NCBI GenBank assembly: GCA_902491765.1
Contig: CABUIY010000002.1
Coordinates: 62,001-126,000 of the forward strand
Direction: 5' to 3'
Source of the DNA: an uncultured Collinsella sp.
GTDB taxonomy: Bacteria; Actinomycetota; Coriobacteriia; Coriobacteriales; Coriobacteriaceae
DNA: 64,000 nt
The notes beneath the pieces are model-generated. The model had not been told where the DNA came from. It made no database searches and worked only from the letters and a program-made list of their open reading frames with translations. Shown piece by piece: positions 24,548 to 33,213 of this stretch. The position numbers and the translations under genes were made by a program. Each line of letters begins with the position of its first letter. Positions within the stretch are counted from its first letter, which is position 1.

Positions 24548-25207
24548 GTGTCCGCATTTCCGTTCGATGCCGTTATCTTTGACATGGACGGCGTCATTGT
24601 CGATACCGAGTATTACTACCTGGGCGAGACCGCCGCGTTTGCCAAGGAGCTTGGGCTTAATCTGACTCAAGAGGAGTTGAATGGGCAGGTCGGTACCTCG
24701 CATCAGTTCTTCCTGCATATGCTGGTCGATTGGTTTGAGCGCGCCGGTAAGGGGCATTTCACTGGCGAGGAAGCGTTGGCCCGTTGGGACGAGTGGGCGC
24801 ATGAGCGTCCGCGCGACTATCAGGCTTTGATTAACCCGGGCGCCGTGGATACGATTCGAGAGCTGCCGCGCCGCGGCGTTCGCGTGGCGCTTGCCAGCTC
24901 GTCTCCCATGGATAGCATCGAGGAAGTGCTCAACGCATGCGGGCTGTCGGATGCCTTTGAGTATGTGGTGAGCGGCGAGCAGTTTAAGGAGAGCAAGCCC
25001 GAGCCCGACATCTACCTGCATGCGCTGGACCTGCTGGGGCTGCCCGCGAATCGCTGCTGCTGCGTCGAGGATTCGGTGCCTGGCATCACTGCCGGCAAGC
25101 GAGCCGGCCTGACAGTCATTGCCAAGCGCGAGGAGCGCTTCGGTTTTAGCCAGGATGCCGCGGACAAGATCATCGACCAGCTGCCGGAGCTGCTCGCGCT
25201 TTCTTAG
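24548..25207 (+). CDS. HAD phosphatase, beta-phosphoglucomutase-like
   Basis: A 219-aa HAD subfamily IA protein. Motif I is FDMDGVIVDTE, motif II ASSSPMDSI, the lysine KESKPEPDIY and the acidic motif CVEDSVPGITAG. The C1 cap spans about residues 18-85. It could be a phosphatase or a beta-phosphoglucomutase; motif I suits either. It starts at GTG with AAGGAGG upstream. Confidence 0.85.
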   Translation: MSAFPFDAVIFDMDGVIVDTEYYYLGETAAFAKELGLNLTQEELNGQVGTSHQFFLHMLVDWFERAGKGHFTGEEALARWDEWAHERPRDYQALINPGAVDTIRELPRRGVRVALASSSPMDSIEEVLNACGLSDAFEYVVSGEQFKESKPEPDIYLHALDLLGLPANRCCCVEDSVPGITAGKRAGLTVIAKREERFGFSQDAADKIIDQLPELLALS

Positions 25208-25293
25208 GGGTGCGGTAGTTGCGCGTTTTTCGGGTCTGATGAGTAAATACCCGACATTTTGGTGCGGCACCTAGCATACTTTAAGCTAATGCG

Positions 25294-25330
25294 GGCTTAA
25301 GGACTTGTTGAATGCCCTTAAGCCTGTTTT
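25294..25330 (+). terminator. Hairpin between HAD gene and GntR gene
   Basis: GGCTTAAGG (25294-25302) pairs with CCTTAAGCC (25316-25324), followed by TGTTTT. It probably ends the HAD transcript. Confidence 0.55.
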
Positions 25331-25357
25331 AGACTTAATCGTGCTTGGAGAGGGTAT

Positions 25358-26101
25358 ATGCCACCGACTGAAGGGCTAACTGACGGTAAAGCAGCGATAC
25401 CGCTGTACCAACAGGTTATTGATATCATCAAAAACGAAATCAACTCCGGCGCCTACAAGGCAGGCGCGCGGATACCCAACGAATTCGAATTGGCTGAGAG
25501 CTATAAAGTTGGCCGCGTTACCGTGCGGCGCGCTATTGAGGAGCTCGTCCAGCAGGGCTATCTAACGAAGCGACAGGGGAAAGGCACGTTTGTCAATGCC
25601 CCCAAGCTCAAGCGCAAGATTCGCCAGAAGGATGACGTCCAGAGTTTTTCGGACGCATGCCGCGTTAACGGAATGGAGCCGGGGGCGTGCGTCATTTCGA
25701 GAAAGATACTGCCGGCAGATTCTACCGAAGCGCAGTTCTTTGGTGTTCCCGTTGGAACTGATTTGATTTGCGTTGAGCGTGTACGTACTGCCGATGGAGT
25801 CCCCGTCATGCTCGAGAACAACATATACGTTTACGAGGACAACGCCTATCTATCAACGGCACCTCTATCTAACCAATCCATTTTTGAGTTCGTGCGCAAC
25901 CGAACGGGCCGCACGCCCGCGTTTACCGACCCGTGCACGCTCGAGATCGCGTGCGCGTCGCCCGAGGTCGCTCGGCTGTTGGCAGTTCCCGTTGGCGAAC
26001 CCTTGTTTTATATGGAAGCCTTCTTTTTCGATGAGCAGCGGCGGCCGTTTATCATCGGTCGTCAGCGGATCGTTGGGTCTCGCTACGTTTTTGACATCTA
26101 G
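25358..26101 (+). CDS. GntR-family (UTRA) regulator of the Amadori operon
   Basis: A 247-aa repressor with an N-terminal winged helix (PLYQQVIDIIKNEINSGAYK through GRVTVRRAIEEL, residues 16-85) and a C-terminal UTRA ligand domain. GGAGAGG precedes the ATG. It is directly followed by a transport and deglycase operon whose promoter region carries a perfect 23-base palindrome (26255-26277), the likely binding site. UTRA regulators usually bind a phosphosugar; here a phosphorylated Amadori compound is the natural guess, as for FrlR and FraR. Confidence 0.85.
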   Translation: MPPTEGLTDGKAAIPLYQQVIDIIKNEINSGAYKAGARIPNEFELAESYKVGRVTVRRAIEELVQQGYLTKRQGKGTFVNAPKLKRKIRQKDDVQSFSDACRVNGMEPGACVISRKILPADSTEAQFFGVPVGTDLICVERVRTADGVPVMLENNIYVYEDNAYLSTAPLSNQSIFEFVRNRTGRTPAFTDPCTLEIACASPEVARLLAVPVGEPLFYMEAFFFDEQRRPFIIGRQRIVGSRYVFDI

Positions 26102-26111
26102 GACATTGCGA

Positions 26112-26151
26112 ATGGAAACGCCCGGTGGATCATCTCACCGGGCGTTTCCAT
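26112..26151 (+). terminator. Terminator after the GntR gene
   Basis: A 16-bp stem (26112-26127 with 26136-26151) with an 8-base loop lies 11 bases after the stop. The T-run is weak. Confidence 0.6.
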
Positions 26152-26254
26152 ACCGTTCACGGCGCAAACGCAACCGTTCAACCGCGTTGCGGCAATCAGT
26201 TTGAAATTATCTTGATGAAGGAAAAAGCTGCTGGTAATCTATGGGACGTCATAG

Positions 26255-26277
26255 AACGTTTGCATTGTGCAAACGTT
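26255..26277. promoter_or_regulatory. Palindromic operator of the Amadori operon
   Basis: AACGTTTGCA, TTG, TGCAAACGTT is a perfect palindrome with 10-base arms, 44 bases upstream of the first operon gene. Size and symmetry fit a GntR/UTRA operator; binding by the adjacent regulator is inferred. Confidence 0.65.
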
Positions 26278-26320
26278 GAAGCGAGATGCGATGCAGTCTC
26301 GAGTTCTTTGGGGGGTATCT

Positions 26321-27784
26321 ATGTCAGATACGAAGGCGAAGAAGACAAACAGACGTTTTAAGTTCAAATTACCGCATGTCTATACGATCATGTTCTTGCT
26401 GATCGTTGTCTTTGCGGTCCTGACTTGGATCGTTCCCTCTGGCCAGTATCAGCGCAAGACGATTTCGACAGCGGCGGGCGAGCGTGAAGTCGCCGTTGCT
26501 GGAACCTATGAACAGGTCGATAAGAACTACACCGATTCCGAGACCGGCGAGACCATCAATCTGGGCCAGGATATCTTCGCGGTTCTGCAAGCGCCCACCA
26601 AGGGTATCCAGGAGGCTGCCGACGTCGTTGCGTTCGTCTTATTGATTGGCGGATCGTTCGCAATCATCACCAAGACCAACGCTTTGAATGCCGGCATGAG
26701 CCGTGTGGTTAAAAAGCTCAAGAACAAGGACATCCTCATCATTCCCATCACGATGACGCTGCTGTCCATTTGCGGCACTACGTTTGGTATGTCTGAGGAA
26801 GCCCTGCCGTTCTATGCCATCTTCATTCCCATCATGATGGGTATCGGCTATGACTCGATGACGGCATTCATCATCTGCTTCCTTGGTCCCAACCTGGGAT
26901 ATTGTGCTTCGACCATCGACCCGTTTAATGTTTTGATCGCCCAAGGCATCATTGGCATCGAGGGCAATCCGCAACTGTGGCTGCGCGCCGTTTCTTGGGT
27001 CATCTTCACTGCCGTCGGTATCGCATGGGCCATGCGCTACGCCATGCGCGTCAAGAAAAACCCCGAGTCGTCCATTGTGTACGAGGACGATAAGCTCAAG
27101 CGTATTGAATTTTCCGTGACCGATGCCTCCATCGAGGAAGAGTTCACTATCCGTCAGAAGCTCGTGCTTATCGATTTTGCTTGCGGTATGGGCATTATCG
27201 TCTGGGGTCTTGTTACCCAGGGCTGGTACATGAATCAGATTTCCGCCGTGTTCCTTGGCATGGGCTTGCTTGCCGGTATCCTGGGCGGCCTTGACCAGCA
27301 GACGATCGCAGAGGAGTTCGTTAAGGGTCTCGCCGACTTTGCGTACGCTGCCGTCGTTATCGGTATCGCTCGCGGTATTCTGGTCATCGCCGAGGGCGGC
27401 ATGATCATCGACACCATCCTCCAGGCGCTTGCTACCGCGCTCGCCGGTGCACCTGCCGCCGTCTACACCACGTTTATGTATGTCGTCCTTGGCCTGCTCT
27501 CTTTGCTGGTTCCCTCGAGTTCTGGCCTGGCGGCGCTCACCATGCCCGTTATGGGCCCCCTGACCGAGCTCATGGGCCTCAATCCCGAGGCGGCCGTCAC
27601 CGCGCTCCAGTTTGCCAACCAGACCATCAACACCATCAGCCCCGTGGCGGGTATGACGGTCGCCGGCCTTGCCGTGGCTAAGATTTCGTTTGGCCAATGG
27701 TGGAAGACCATTTGGAAGTTCTTCATCTTCATGGTCGTGTTTGGCTTGGTCATTACTGCCATTTCCGGCATGCTTCCGGCGTAG
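26321..27784 (+). CDS. YfcC-family membrane transporter (DcuC-like superfamily)
   Basis: A 487-aa inner-membrane protein with about 11-12 hydrophobic segments. The N-terminus (FKFKLPHVYTIMFLLIVVF, then TWIVPSGQY) and LVPSSSGLAALTMPVMGP late in the protein are typical of YfcC. The ATG at 26321 follows a G-rich GGGGGG site. It starts the operon behind the palindromic operator and most likely imports the substrate degraded by the following enzymes. The fructose-asparagine locus also uses a DcuC-like carrier, as I recall, which supports this role. Confidence 0.82.
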   Translation: MSDTKAKKTNRRFKFKLPHVYTIMFLLIVVFAVLTWIVPSGQYQRKTISTAAGEREVAVAGTYEQVDKNYTDSETGETINLGQDIFAVLQAPTKGIQEAADVVAFVLLIGGSFAIITKTNALNAGMSRVVKKLKNKDILIIPITMTLLSICGTTFGMSEEALPFYAIFIPIMMGIGYDSMTAFIICFLGPNLGYCASTIDPFNVLIAQGIIGIEGNPQLWLRAVSWVIFTAVGIAWAMRYAMRVKKNPESSIVYEDDKLKRIEFSVTDASIEEEFTIRQKLVLIDFACGMGIIVWGLVTQGWYMNQISAVFLGMGLLAGILGGLDQQTIAEEFVKGLADFAYAAVVIGIARGILVIAEGGMIIDTILQALATALAGAPAAVYTTFMYVVLGLLSLLVPSSSGLAALTMPVMGPLTELMGLNPEAAVTALQFANQTINTISPVAGMTVAGLAVAKISFGQWWKTIWKFFIFMVVFGLVITAISGMLPA

Positions 27785-27793
27785 GTGGTTGTG

Positions 27794-29377
27794 ATGTCTG
27801 ATCGTTTGACGGTCCTGACGTCTAAGAGCGTCTTTACCGGTACGGGGGACCTGCCGTTTGAAGGTTTCGTAGCGGTCCGTGGCAATCGAATTGAGGCTGT
27901 TGGCACCAAGTGTGAGCTAGCTTCGTATTTGACCCAGGCGGACGAGGTAGTTGACCTGGGCGACCGCACCGTCATGCCCGGCCTGATCGATGTGCATACC
28001 TTCTATACAGGCTGGGCGCTGCGGACGTTGGGGCCTGATCTGTCCGGCATCGCTGATGCCAAAGAGGCCGTGTCGCTCTTGCGTGCATGGAAAGAAGATC
28101 GTCCGGATTGCGCGGCGGCTTTTGGCCACAACCTACCCGAAACGTTGGCATCGGATGCCGAGAACGCAAATACAGCAGCTGTGTTTGACGAGTGTTTTGG
28201 CGATATCCCCGTCGTCTGCTTTACACCGGGCGCGGATACCTGTGTTCTCAATGCTGCCGCCAGTGCGCGATACGGCTTCACACCCCAGGCGTGCTATGCC
28301 GAGAAGATCTGGCGCATGATGAGCGATTTCCTCGCGCTGCCCGAGGTGCGTGCAGGGTATTCGGACTACATGAGCATGCTTAACGAACGCGGCGTTACCG
28401 CCATCAAGGAGATGGCGTTTGATGACTACTACGGCTTTGCCGACGAAATGGCTCGCCGTGAGGAATCTGGTGAGCTGACGGTTCGCGTCTCTATGATGTC
28501 GCAGCCGGTGGGTGCCGGTGCAAATCTGGCATATGCCCGCGAGGCACGAGAGCGCTTCCGGGGACCGTTCGTTCGTTTTTCTGGCTTCAACCGTATGACC
28601 GATCGCGGCGTATGGGCGGGGCTTGCCGAGATGATTGACCCCTATGCGGACTCGGCCGATGCGGGCGCTGCCGGCAAGACGGTCGTCGAGGAGCCAGAGT
28701 GGGATCTGATTGAGAACGAGCTGCGTGCAATTGATGCTGACGGCTTCCGATATTCCTTGCATTGCCAAGGCGATGGCGCCGTTCGTCGCACCGTGGCGCT
28801 CTATGCCTCGCTGCCTCGAGACGAGCATGGACGGATGCTTCGCCGCCATGCGATTACCGATCTCGAGAACTCTGACCCGACCGATCTTGTCGAGTTTGGC
28901 AAGTTAGGTGGAATTTGCGAGGTCTATCCGCAGATTCTGACGCTGGACCGGCGCGAGGATTGCCTGTCGATGATGCGTCGACAAATTGGCGAGAAGCGAC
29001 TTTTGCACAGTTGGAATCGCCGCGGCATGGAAGATTCCGGATGCACAGTGTGCTGCGGCACGGATCTGCCGCTGCTGATTCCGAGCCTGGGCGAGTCAAT
29101 CTACAGCGCGTGCGGCGGATTCTTCGCCGACGGACTGCCCGTGAATGAGGTCAACACGCTGACGCTTGTCGAGCTCTTGCGCGCTTGGACTGCCGGGGGC
29201 GCGTACGACCTGATGCGCGAAGACGAGCTGGGTACGCTCGAGGTTGGCAAGCTTGCCGATATCTGCGTGCTCGATCGGGATGTGTTCGACCTCGATTATC
29301 GCGACGCACGCGATCTTGCGGTTGACATGACGATGTCGGACGGACAAATCGTGTTCGATCGAAATAAGGAGGCATAA
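27794..29377 (+). CDS. Amidohydrolase (YtcJ-like), with an altered metal site
   Basis: A 527-aa amidohydrolase-superfamily protein. PGLIDVHTFYTGW sits where members have HxH, but the second histidine is replaced by F. Later ligands appear kept: K in AIKEMAF, H in YSLHCQGDGAV, H in RRHAITDLEN and D in CCGTDLPLL. It could thus bind one metal. It overlaps nothing but follows the transporter by 9 bases and precedes the epimerase by 1. A plausible job is to hydrolyse an amide bond in the imported compound; this is inferred from context. Confidence 0.8.
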   Translation: MSDRLTVLTSKSVFTGTGDLPFEGFVAVRGNRIEAVGTKCELASYLTQADEVVDLGDRTVMPGLIDVHTFYTGWALRTLGPDLSGIADAKEAVSLLRAWKEDRPDCAAAFGHNLPETLASDAENANTAAVFDECFGDIPVVCFTPGADTCVLNAAASARYGFTPQACYAEKIWRMMSDFLALPEVRAGYSDYMSMLNERGVTAIKEMAFDDYYGFADEMARREESGELTVRVSMMSQPVGAGANLAYAREARERFRGPFVRFSGFNRMTDRGVWAGLAEMIDPYADSADAGAAGKTVVEEPEWDLIENELRAIDADGFRYSLHCQGDGAVRRTVALYASLPRDEHGRMLRRHAITDLENSDPTDLVEFGKLGGICEVYPQILTLDRREDCLSMMRRQIGEKRLLHSWNRRGMEDSGCTVCCGTDLPLLIPSLGESIYSACGGFFADGLPVNEVNTLTLVELLRAWTAGGAYDLMREDELGTLEVGKLADICVLDRDVFDLDYRDARDLAVDMTMSDGQIVFDRNKEA

Positions 29378-29378
29378 G

Positions 29379-30230
29379 ATGTCTGAATCCAAACCGACGC
29401 TGCACCGCGAACAGATTGCGGGCATGAATATCCACTACATCATGTGGTCGCTCGATTACTTCCTTGATGTGCAGCAGCGCTTGGGCTTTGAGTCCATTGA
29501 GCTGTGGTGTGCAGAGCCGCATGTGACGCTCGACCACACGGGCTACTTTGAGGCTGAGGTCCTGGCGAAAAAGGCTGCAGACCGTGGGCTTAGGTATCGT
29601 ACTCTGTGCCCCGAGAATGTTGTCTATCCTTGGCAGTATTGCGCACGCAAACCGCTGCATGAGCAGCGCAGCCTGGCGTACTTTAAGCACGGCATTGAGC
29701 TTGCCGAGGTACTTGGGTGCGACCGCATGTCCATCAACTCGGGCTGGGGCGACTGGGACGAGGACCGCGAGGAAGCCTGGAAGCGCAGCCGCGAGCACTT
29801 GTCCATTCTGGCGGAGTATGCCGGCGAGCACGGTCTGGTGCTTACGATGGAAAGCCTGCGTCCCGAGGAGAGCAACCTTGTGACGACGGTTTCCGATGCG
29901 AAGCGCATGATTGACGAGGTCGCGAGCCCGTACTTACAGCCCATGGTTGATACAACCGCGATGGGCGTTGCAGGCGAGACGCTCGAGGACTGGTTTGCCG
30001 CCTTTGGTGATGGGGCAATTCACGAGATGCACTTTATCGACGGTGACCCGTATGGCCATCTGGTGTGGGGCGATGGCAAGCACGATATGGACGCCTTCGT
30101 CGCCACGCTCAACGCCCATGGTTTCGACGGCATGCTGGGCCAGGAAATCACGGACGGTCGTTACTACGATGACCCGGCGGCGGCAGATGCCAAGAACATG
30201 GCCGCATTCGAGAAATATCTGATTGACTAA
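29379..30230 (+). CDS. Sugar phosphate isomerase/epimerase, FrlC-like
   Basis: A 283-aa TIM barrel of the xylose-isomerase-like family. Probable metal ligands are E in TMESLRPEES, D in MVDTTAMG, H in HEMHFIDGD and E in LGQEITDG. The best functional match by context is FrlC, which epimerises psicoselysine to fructoselysine. It is tightly packed in the operon, with the ATG one base after the previous stop and AAGGAGG upstream in that gene's end. Confidence 0.8.
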   Translation: MSESKPTLHREQIAGMNIHYIMWSLDYFLDVQQRLGFESIELWCAEPHVTLDHTGYFEAEVLAKKAADRGLRYRTLCPENVVYPWQYCARKPLHEQRSLAYFKHGIELAEVLGCDRMSINSGWGDWDEDREEAWKRSREHLSILAEYAGEHGLVLTMESLRPEESNLVTTVSDAKRMIDEVASPYLQPMVDTTAMGVAGETLEDWFAAFGDGAIHEMHFIDGDPYGHLVWGDGKHDMDAFVATLNAHGFDGMLGQEITDGRYYDDPAAADAKNMAAFEKYLID

Positions 30231-30291
30231 AACAACTATCGGCCACGCAGCCAACGTCATTGATTGCGGCCAAACAAGAAAGGAACTGGAT

Positions 30292-31260
30292 ATGAACGCA
30301 CACGATCTGATCAAAGAGGCAATTGCCGAGAAGGGCAAGTTCGACAGTGTCTACTGGATTGCTTGCGGTGGCTCCATGATCGATTTGATCCCGGCTCATG
30401 AGCTTCTGCAGCGCGAGGCAACCACCTTCACTTCGTATATCTATACGGCTCGCGAGTTCGATATCATGCGTCCGCGTCGTCTGGGCGAGAAGTCCCTGGT
30501 CATCGCTTGTAGCCACAGCGGCAACACCCCCGAGGTCGTCGAGGGCTGCGAGATTGCCCTTGCTGCCGGCGCTACGGTGATCGCCCAGACCGACAACGCT
30601 GGATCCAAGATTGACTCCGGCAAGTGGACCACGTGGGTCTACCCGTGGGGCGAGGGCGTGCCGCAGGCCGAGGTCCCCGCTGGCATTTCGCTGTCGCTTG
30701 CGGCCGAGCTGCTCGATCAGCAGGAGGGCTACGCCGATCTTGCCGATATGTATGCCGGTATCGCCGAGATGGATAAGATTCTTCCCCCGGCACGCGAGAA
30801 GGTAAATGCCGAGCTGGGCGATCGTTTTGCCAAGCTTTGCCAGGAGCACGAGTTCTTCTACATTCTGGGCAGCGGTCCCAACTTTAGCCAGACCTACGGT
30901 TTCGCTATCTGCTCTCTTATGGAGATGCAGTGGCAGCACTGCAGCTACATCCACTCTGCCGAGTACTTCCATGGCCCCTTCGAGGCTACTCAGGATGGCG
31001 TTTTTTACTTCCTGCAGATGGGCTCCAGCGAGTGCCGTGCCATGGACGAGCGCGCCCTGGCGTTCCTTAAGACGCATACCGATACGCTGATGGTGCTCGA
31101 TGCCAAGGAGTACGGTATGGAAGCCGTGCCGGCGAGCGTCCGTGCCTATCTGGACCCGGTGCTGTTCTACGCCATGAACTGCGAGCTGCGTGCTGCACGC
31201 GGCAAGGTGTTTGATCACGATCCCGATTTCCGTCGCTATATGGGTGTTGTCGAGTACTAG
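30292..31260 (+). CDS. FrlB-like SIS-domain deglycase
   Basis: A 322-aa protein with two SIS domains. FrlB splits fructoselysine-6-phosphate into lysine and glucose-6-phosphate. Matches to E. coli FrlB as I remember it include VYWIACGG, the SAEYFHGPFE box (FrlB: SGEFRHGPLE) and the C-terminal HDPDFRRYMGVVEY (FrlB: HNPDERRYYGGLVEY). The ATG at 30292 follows AAAGGAAC. Lengths agree. The amine released could be lysine or another amino acid. Confidence 0.82.
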   Translation: MNAHDLIKEAIAEKGKFDSVYWIACGGSMIDLIPAHELLQREATTFTSYIYTAREFDIMRPRRLGEKSLVIACSHSGNTPEVVEGCEIALAAGATVIAQTDNAGSKIDSGKWTTWVYPWGEGVPQAEVPAGISLSLAAELLDQQEGYADLADMYAGIAEMDKILPPAREKVNAELGDRFAKLCQEHEFFYILGSGPNFSQTYGFAICSLMEMQWQHCSYIHSAEYFHGPFEATQDGVFYFLQMGSSECRAMDERALAFLKTHTDTLMVLDAKEYGMEAVPASVRAYLDPVLFYAMNCELRAARGKVFDHDPDFRRYMGVVEY

Positions 31261-31274
31261 AAGGGACAAAGGCC

Positions 31275-32138
31275 ATGGCATTTAACGTTAACGCGCTCGG
31301 ATTTGGCGACAACGTCGTCGATCGCTACGAGCATATCCACACCATGTATCCCGGCGGCAATGCGGTGAACTTCGCCGTTTATGCCAAGAAATGCGGTGCC
31401 GCACGCTCTGCATACATGGGCATTTTTGGTAATGACGCCGCTGCCGAGCATGTCATTGCAAGCCTCGAGGATGAAGGTATCGAGCTTGACAAGTGCGAGC
31501 AGATGATTGGCGAGAACGGAGCGGCTCGCGTGACCGTCGTTGACGGTGACCGTGTCTTCCTCGGCTCCAACGAGGGCGGTATCCGTGGCGATGCGCGCTA
31601 TGTCCTCGATCGCTTTGACCTTTCGTACATGAAGCAGTTCGATGTGGTTCATTCGGGCAACTATTGCTTTACCGAGCGCGAGCTGCCCAAGCTGAAGGCT
31701 GCGGGCGTCACGGTCTCTTTTGACTTTTCGGACGACTCCACCGACGAGTACTACGAGCAGATTGCGCCCTACGTCGATTTCGCTTTCTTTAGTGCGGCGG
31801 ATGCCGCGAGTGAGGACGAGATCCGCGAGCGTTTGGCATGGGTGAAGGGTCTGGGTCCGCGTTTTGTGTCGGCTACGGCGGGCGCCGAGGGCTGCATTGC
31901 TTACGACGGCGAGCGTTATTACCGCCAGCTGGCTAAACCGGTAACGGACATGAAGGACACCATGGGGGCGGGCGACTCGTTCCTCACCTCGTTTTTGATG
32001 TGCTATCTCGATTCCGCCAAGCGTGGCGAGGACGGCGCCGAGGCCATCGAGCGCGCGCTCGACTTTGCTGCCGGGTTTGCCTCGACCGTGTGCGGTATGG
32101 AAGGTTCTTGGGGCCACGGAGCACCAATCGTCGAATAG
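31275..32138 (+). CDS. FrlD-like PfkB-family kinase
   Basis: A 287-aa ribokinase-family kinase expected to phosphorylate the Amadori sugar at C6 before the deglycase acts. MYPGGNAVNFAVYAKKCG and DTMGAGDSFLTSF (catalytic D) match FrlD closely in place and wording, and VSFDFSDD is shared too. AAGGGACAAAGG precedes the ATG. It is the last gene of the operon; the inverted-repeat element at 32183 follows. Confidence 0.85.
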   Translation: MAFNVNALGFGDNVVDRYEHIHTMYPGGNAVNFAVYAKKCGAARSAYMGIFGNDAAAEHVIASLEDEGIELDKCEQMIGENGAARVTVVDGDRVFLGSNEGGIRGDARYVLDRFDLSYMKQFDVVHSGNYCFTERELPKLKAAGVTVSFDFSDDSTDEYYEQIAPYVDFAFFSAADAASEDEIRERLAWVKGLGPRFVSATAGAEGCIAYDGERYYRQLAKPVTDMKDTMGAGDSFLTSFLMCYLDSAKRGEDGAEAIERALDFAAGFASTVCGMEGSWGHGAPIVE

Positions 32139-32182
32139 CCGAGCTGTCCCGGGGAGCTGTATTGGTGCCTTCCCGTGACTCG

Positions 32183-32411
32183 GTGGTCAAAAAAGCCAAA
32201 TATGAGTACTGTGACTAATTTAGTCGCAGCAAAATCGACCCCTTCAGACGTGATTTGAGCGTTTGGAGGGGTTTAAGATTGCGAAAATGCAGGATGAGTG
32301 ACTGTAAAAGTGTTAGTTAATGGACAATCGTAGATTATTCTGGTGGTCGGAAAGCTCAGAGTAATGTATCCATTTCGCTAGCAGTACTCATATTTGACGT
32401 TTTTTGACCAC
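32183..32411. repeat. 229-bp element with terminal inverted repeats and an internal hairpin
   Basis: Arms of 29 and 30 bases (32183-32211 and 32382-32411) match except for a 2-3-base patch (GCC against CGTC); both carry GTGGTCAAAAAA at the outside and AAATATGAGTACTG inside. Within it, 32238-32250 pairs with 32260-32272 over 13 positions, two of them G-U. There is no ORF inside and no obvious target duplication. It fits a MITE-like element or a structured RNA and could also end the frl-like operon. Confidence 0.7.
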
Positions 32412-32416
32412 AGGGG

Positions 32417-33199
32417 TTAGCGAAGGCTAAAAACAGAGTGTGCATTCGCTAAAACCGCCGACTCAATATGCTTTGCGTCGCATTTTTTGAGCGAGGCGAC
32501 GTGTTCTGAGGCGCTTTCGAGCGATCTGATGAGCGACTGTGCGCTTGTTTCTGTGTTTGGTTCGGCTGGTGAATCGGTCTCGAGCAGTAAACGATCGAGT
32601 GGAATCTGTCGTGCGTATTCGCGTCCTCGTTTAGATGCGAGCATGCGTTCGTTGACGGAAAAATAACAGCCCGCATTACGCGCGCGGACGAGTTCGTCCG
32701 AAGTACCGCTAAACCAGTGGAAGATGATAACGGGGGAGTCGGGGTTTGGGATGAGTAGTCCATGCGATTCGAGGACGTCCAGTATGGCTCCTGCCGAACG
32801 AACGGCGTGAATTGATATCACGCGCCCGGTAAGAGGATGCTGCACGAGCGCATCGCAGAGCCGGTTAAGTGCCTGTATTTGTAGCGGCTCACTTCCAGCA
32901 AAGCGCGCGGAAAAGTCGAGTCCGACTTCGCCGATGTAGCGTTCTTGGGCAGCAACTTCGCAAAGCAGATTGACTTCGACAAAACCGCAGTGGCCATCGG
33001 CGAGCCACCAGGGGTGAAGCCCAACGCCGGCGATGATGCCTGGTTGGCGACAGGCGCGCTCGTTTGCGGCCGAAAAGTCGCGCGGATTGACGCCGCAGTC
33101 AAATAGACCCAAGCCCAGCACCGTCGCCTCATCGGCAACGGCGTCCGGGTGAGCCATTAAATCAAGATGGCAGTGTGCATCAAATAACCGGGGCTCCAT
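32417..33199 (-). CDS. TatD-family metal-dependent hydrolase
   Basis: A 260-aa TIM-barrel hydrolase. Metal ligands H9 and H11 (FDAHCHLD), E91 (IGEVGLDF), H131 (ISIHAVRS), a further H in IFHWFSG and D in LLETDSPAE are present. TatD proteins are 3'-5' DNA exonucleases or related hydrolases. The sequence is a divergent member. The ATG at 33199 has only a weak GGAG 9 bases upstream. It follows the tcdA gene by 14 bases on the same strand, so the two likely share a transcript. Confidence 0.83.
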   Translation of the reverse strand: MEPRLFDAHCHLDLMAHPDAVADEATVLGLGLFDCGVNPRDFSAANERACRQPGIIAGVGLHPWWLADGHCGFVEVNLLCEVAAQERYIGEVGLDFSARFAGSEPLQIQALNRLCDALVQHPLTGRVISIHAVRSAGAILDVLESHGLLIPNPDSPVIIFHWFSGTSDELVRARNAGCYFSVNERMLASKRGREYARQIPLDRLLLETDSPAEPNTETSAQSLIRSLESASEHVASLKKCDAKHIESAVLANAHSVFSLR

Positions 33200-33213
33200 C
33201 TCGGTGCGCTCCG

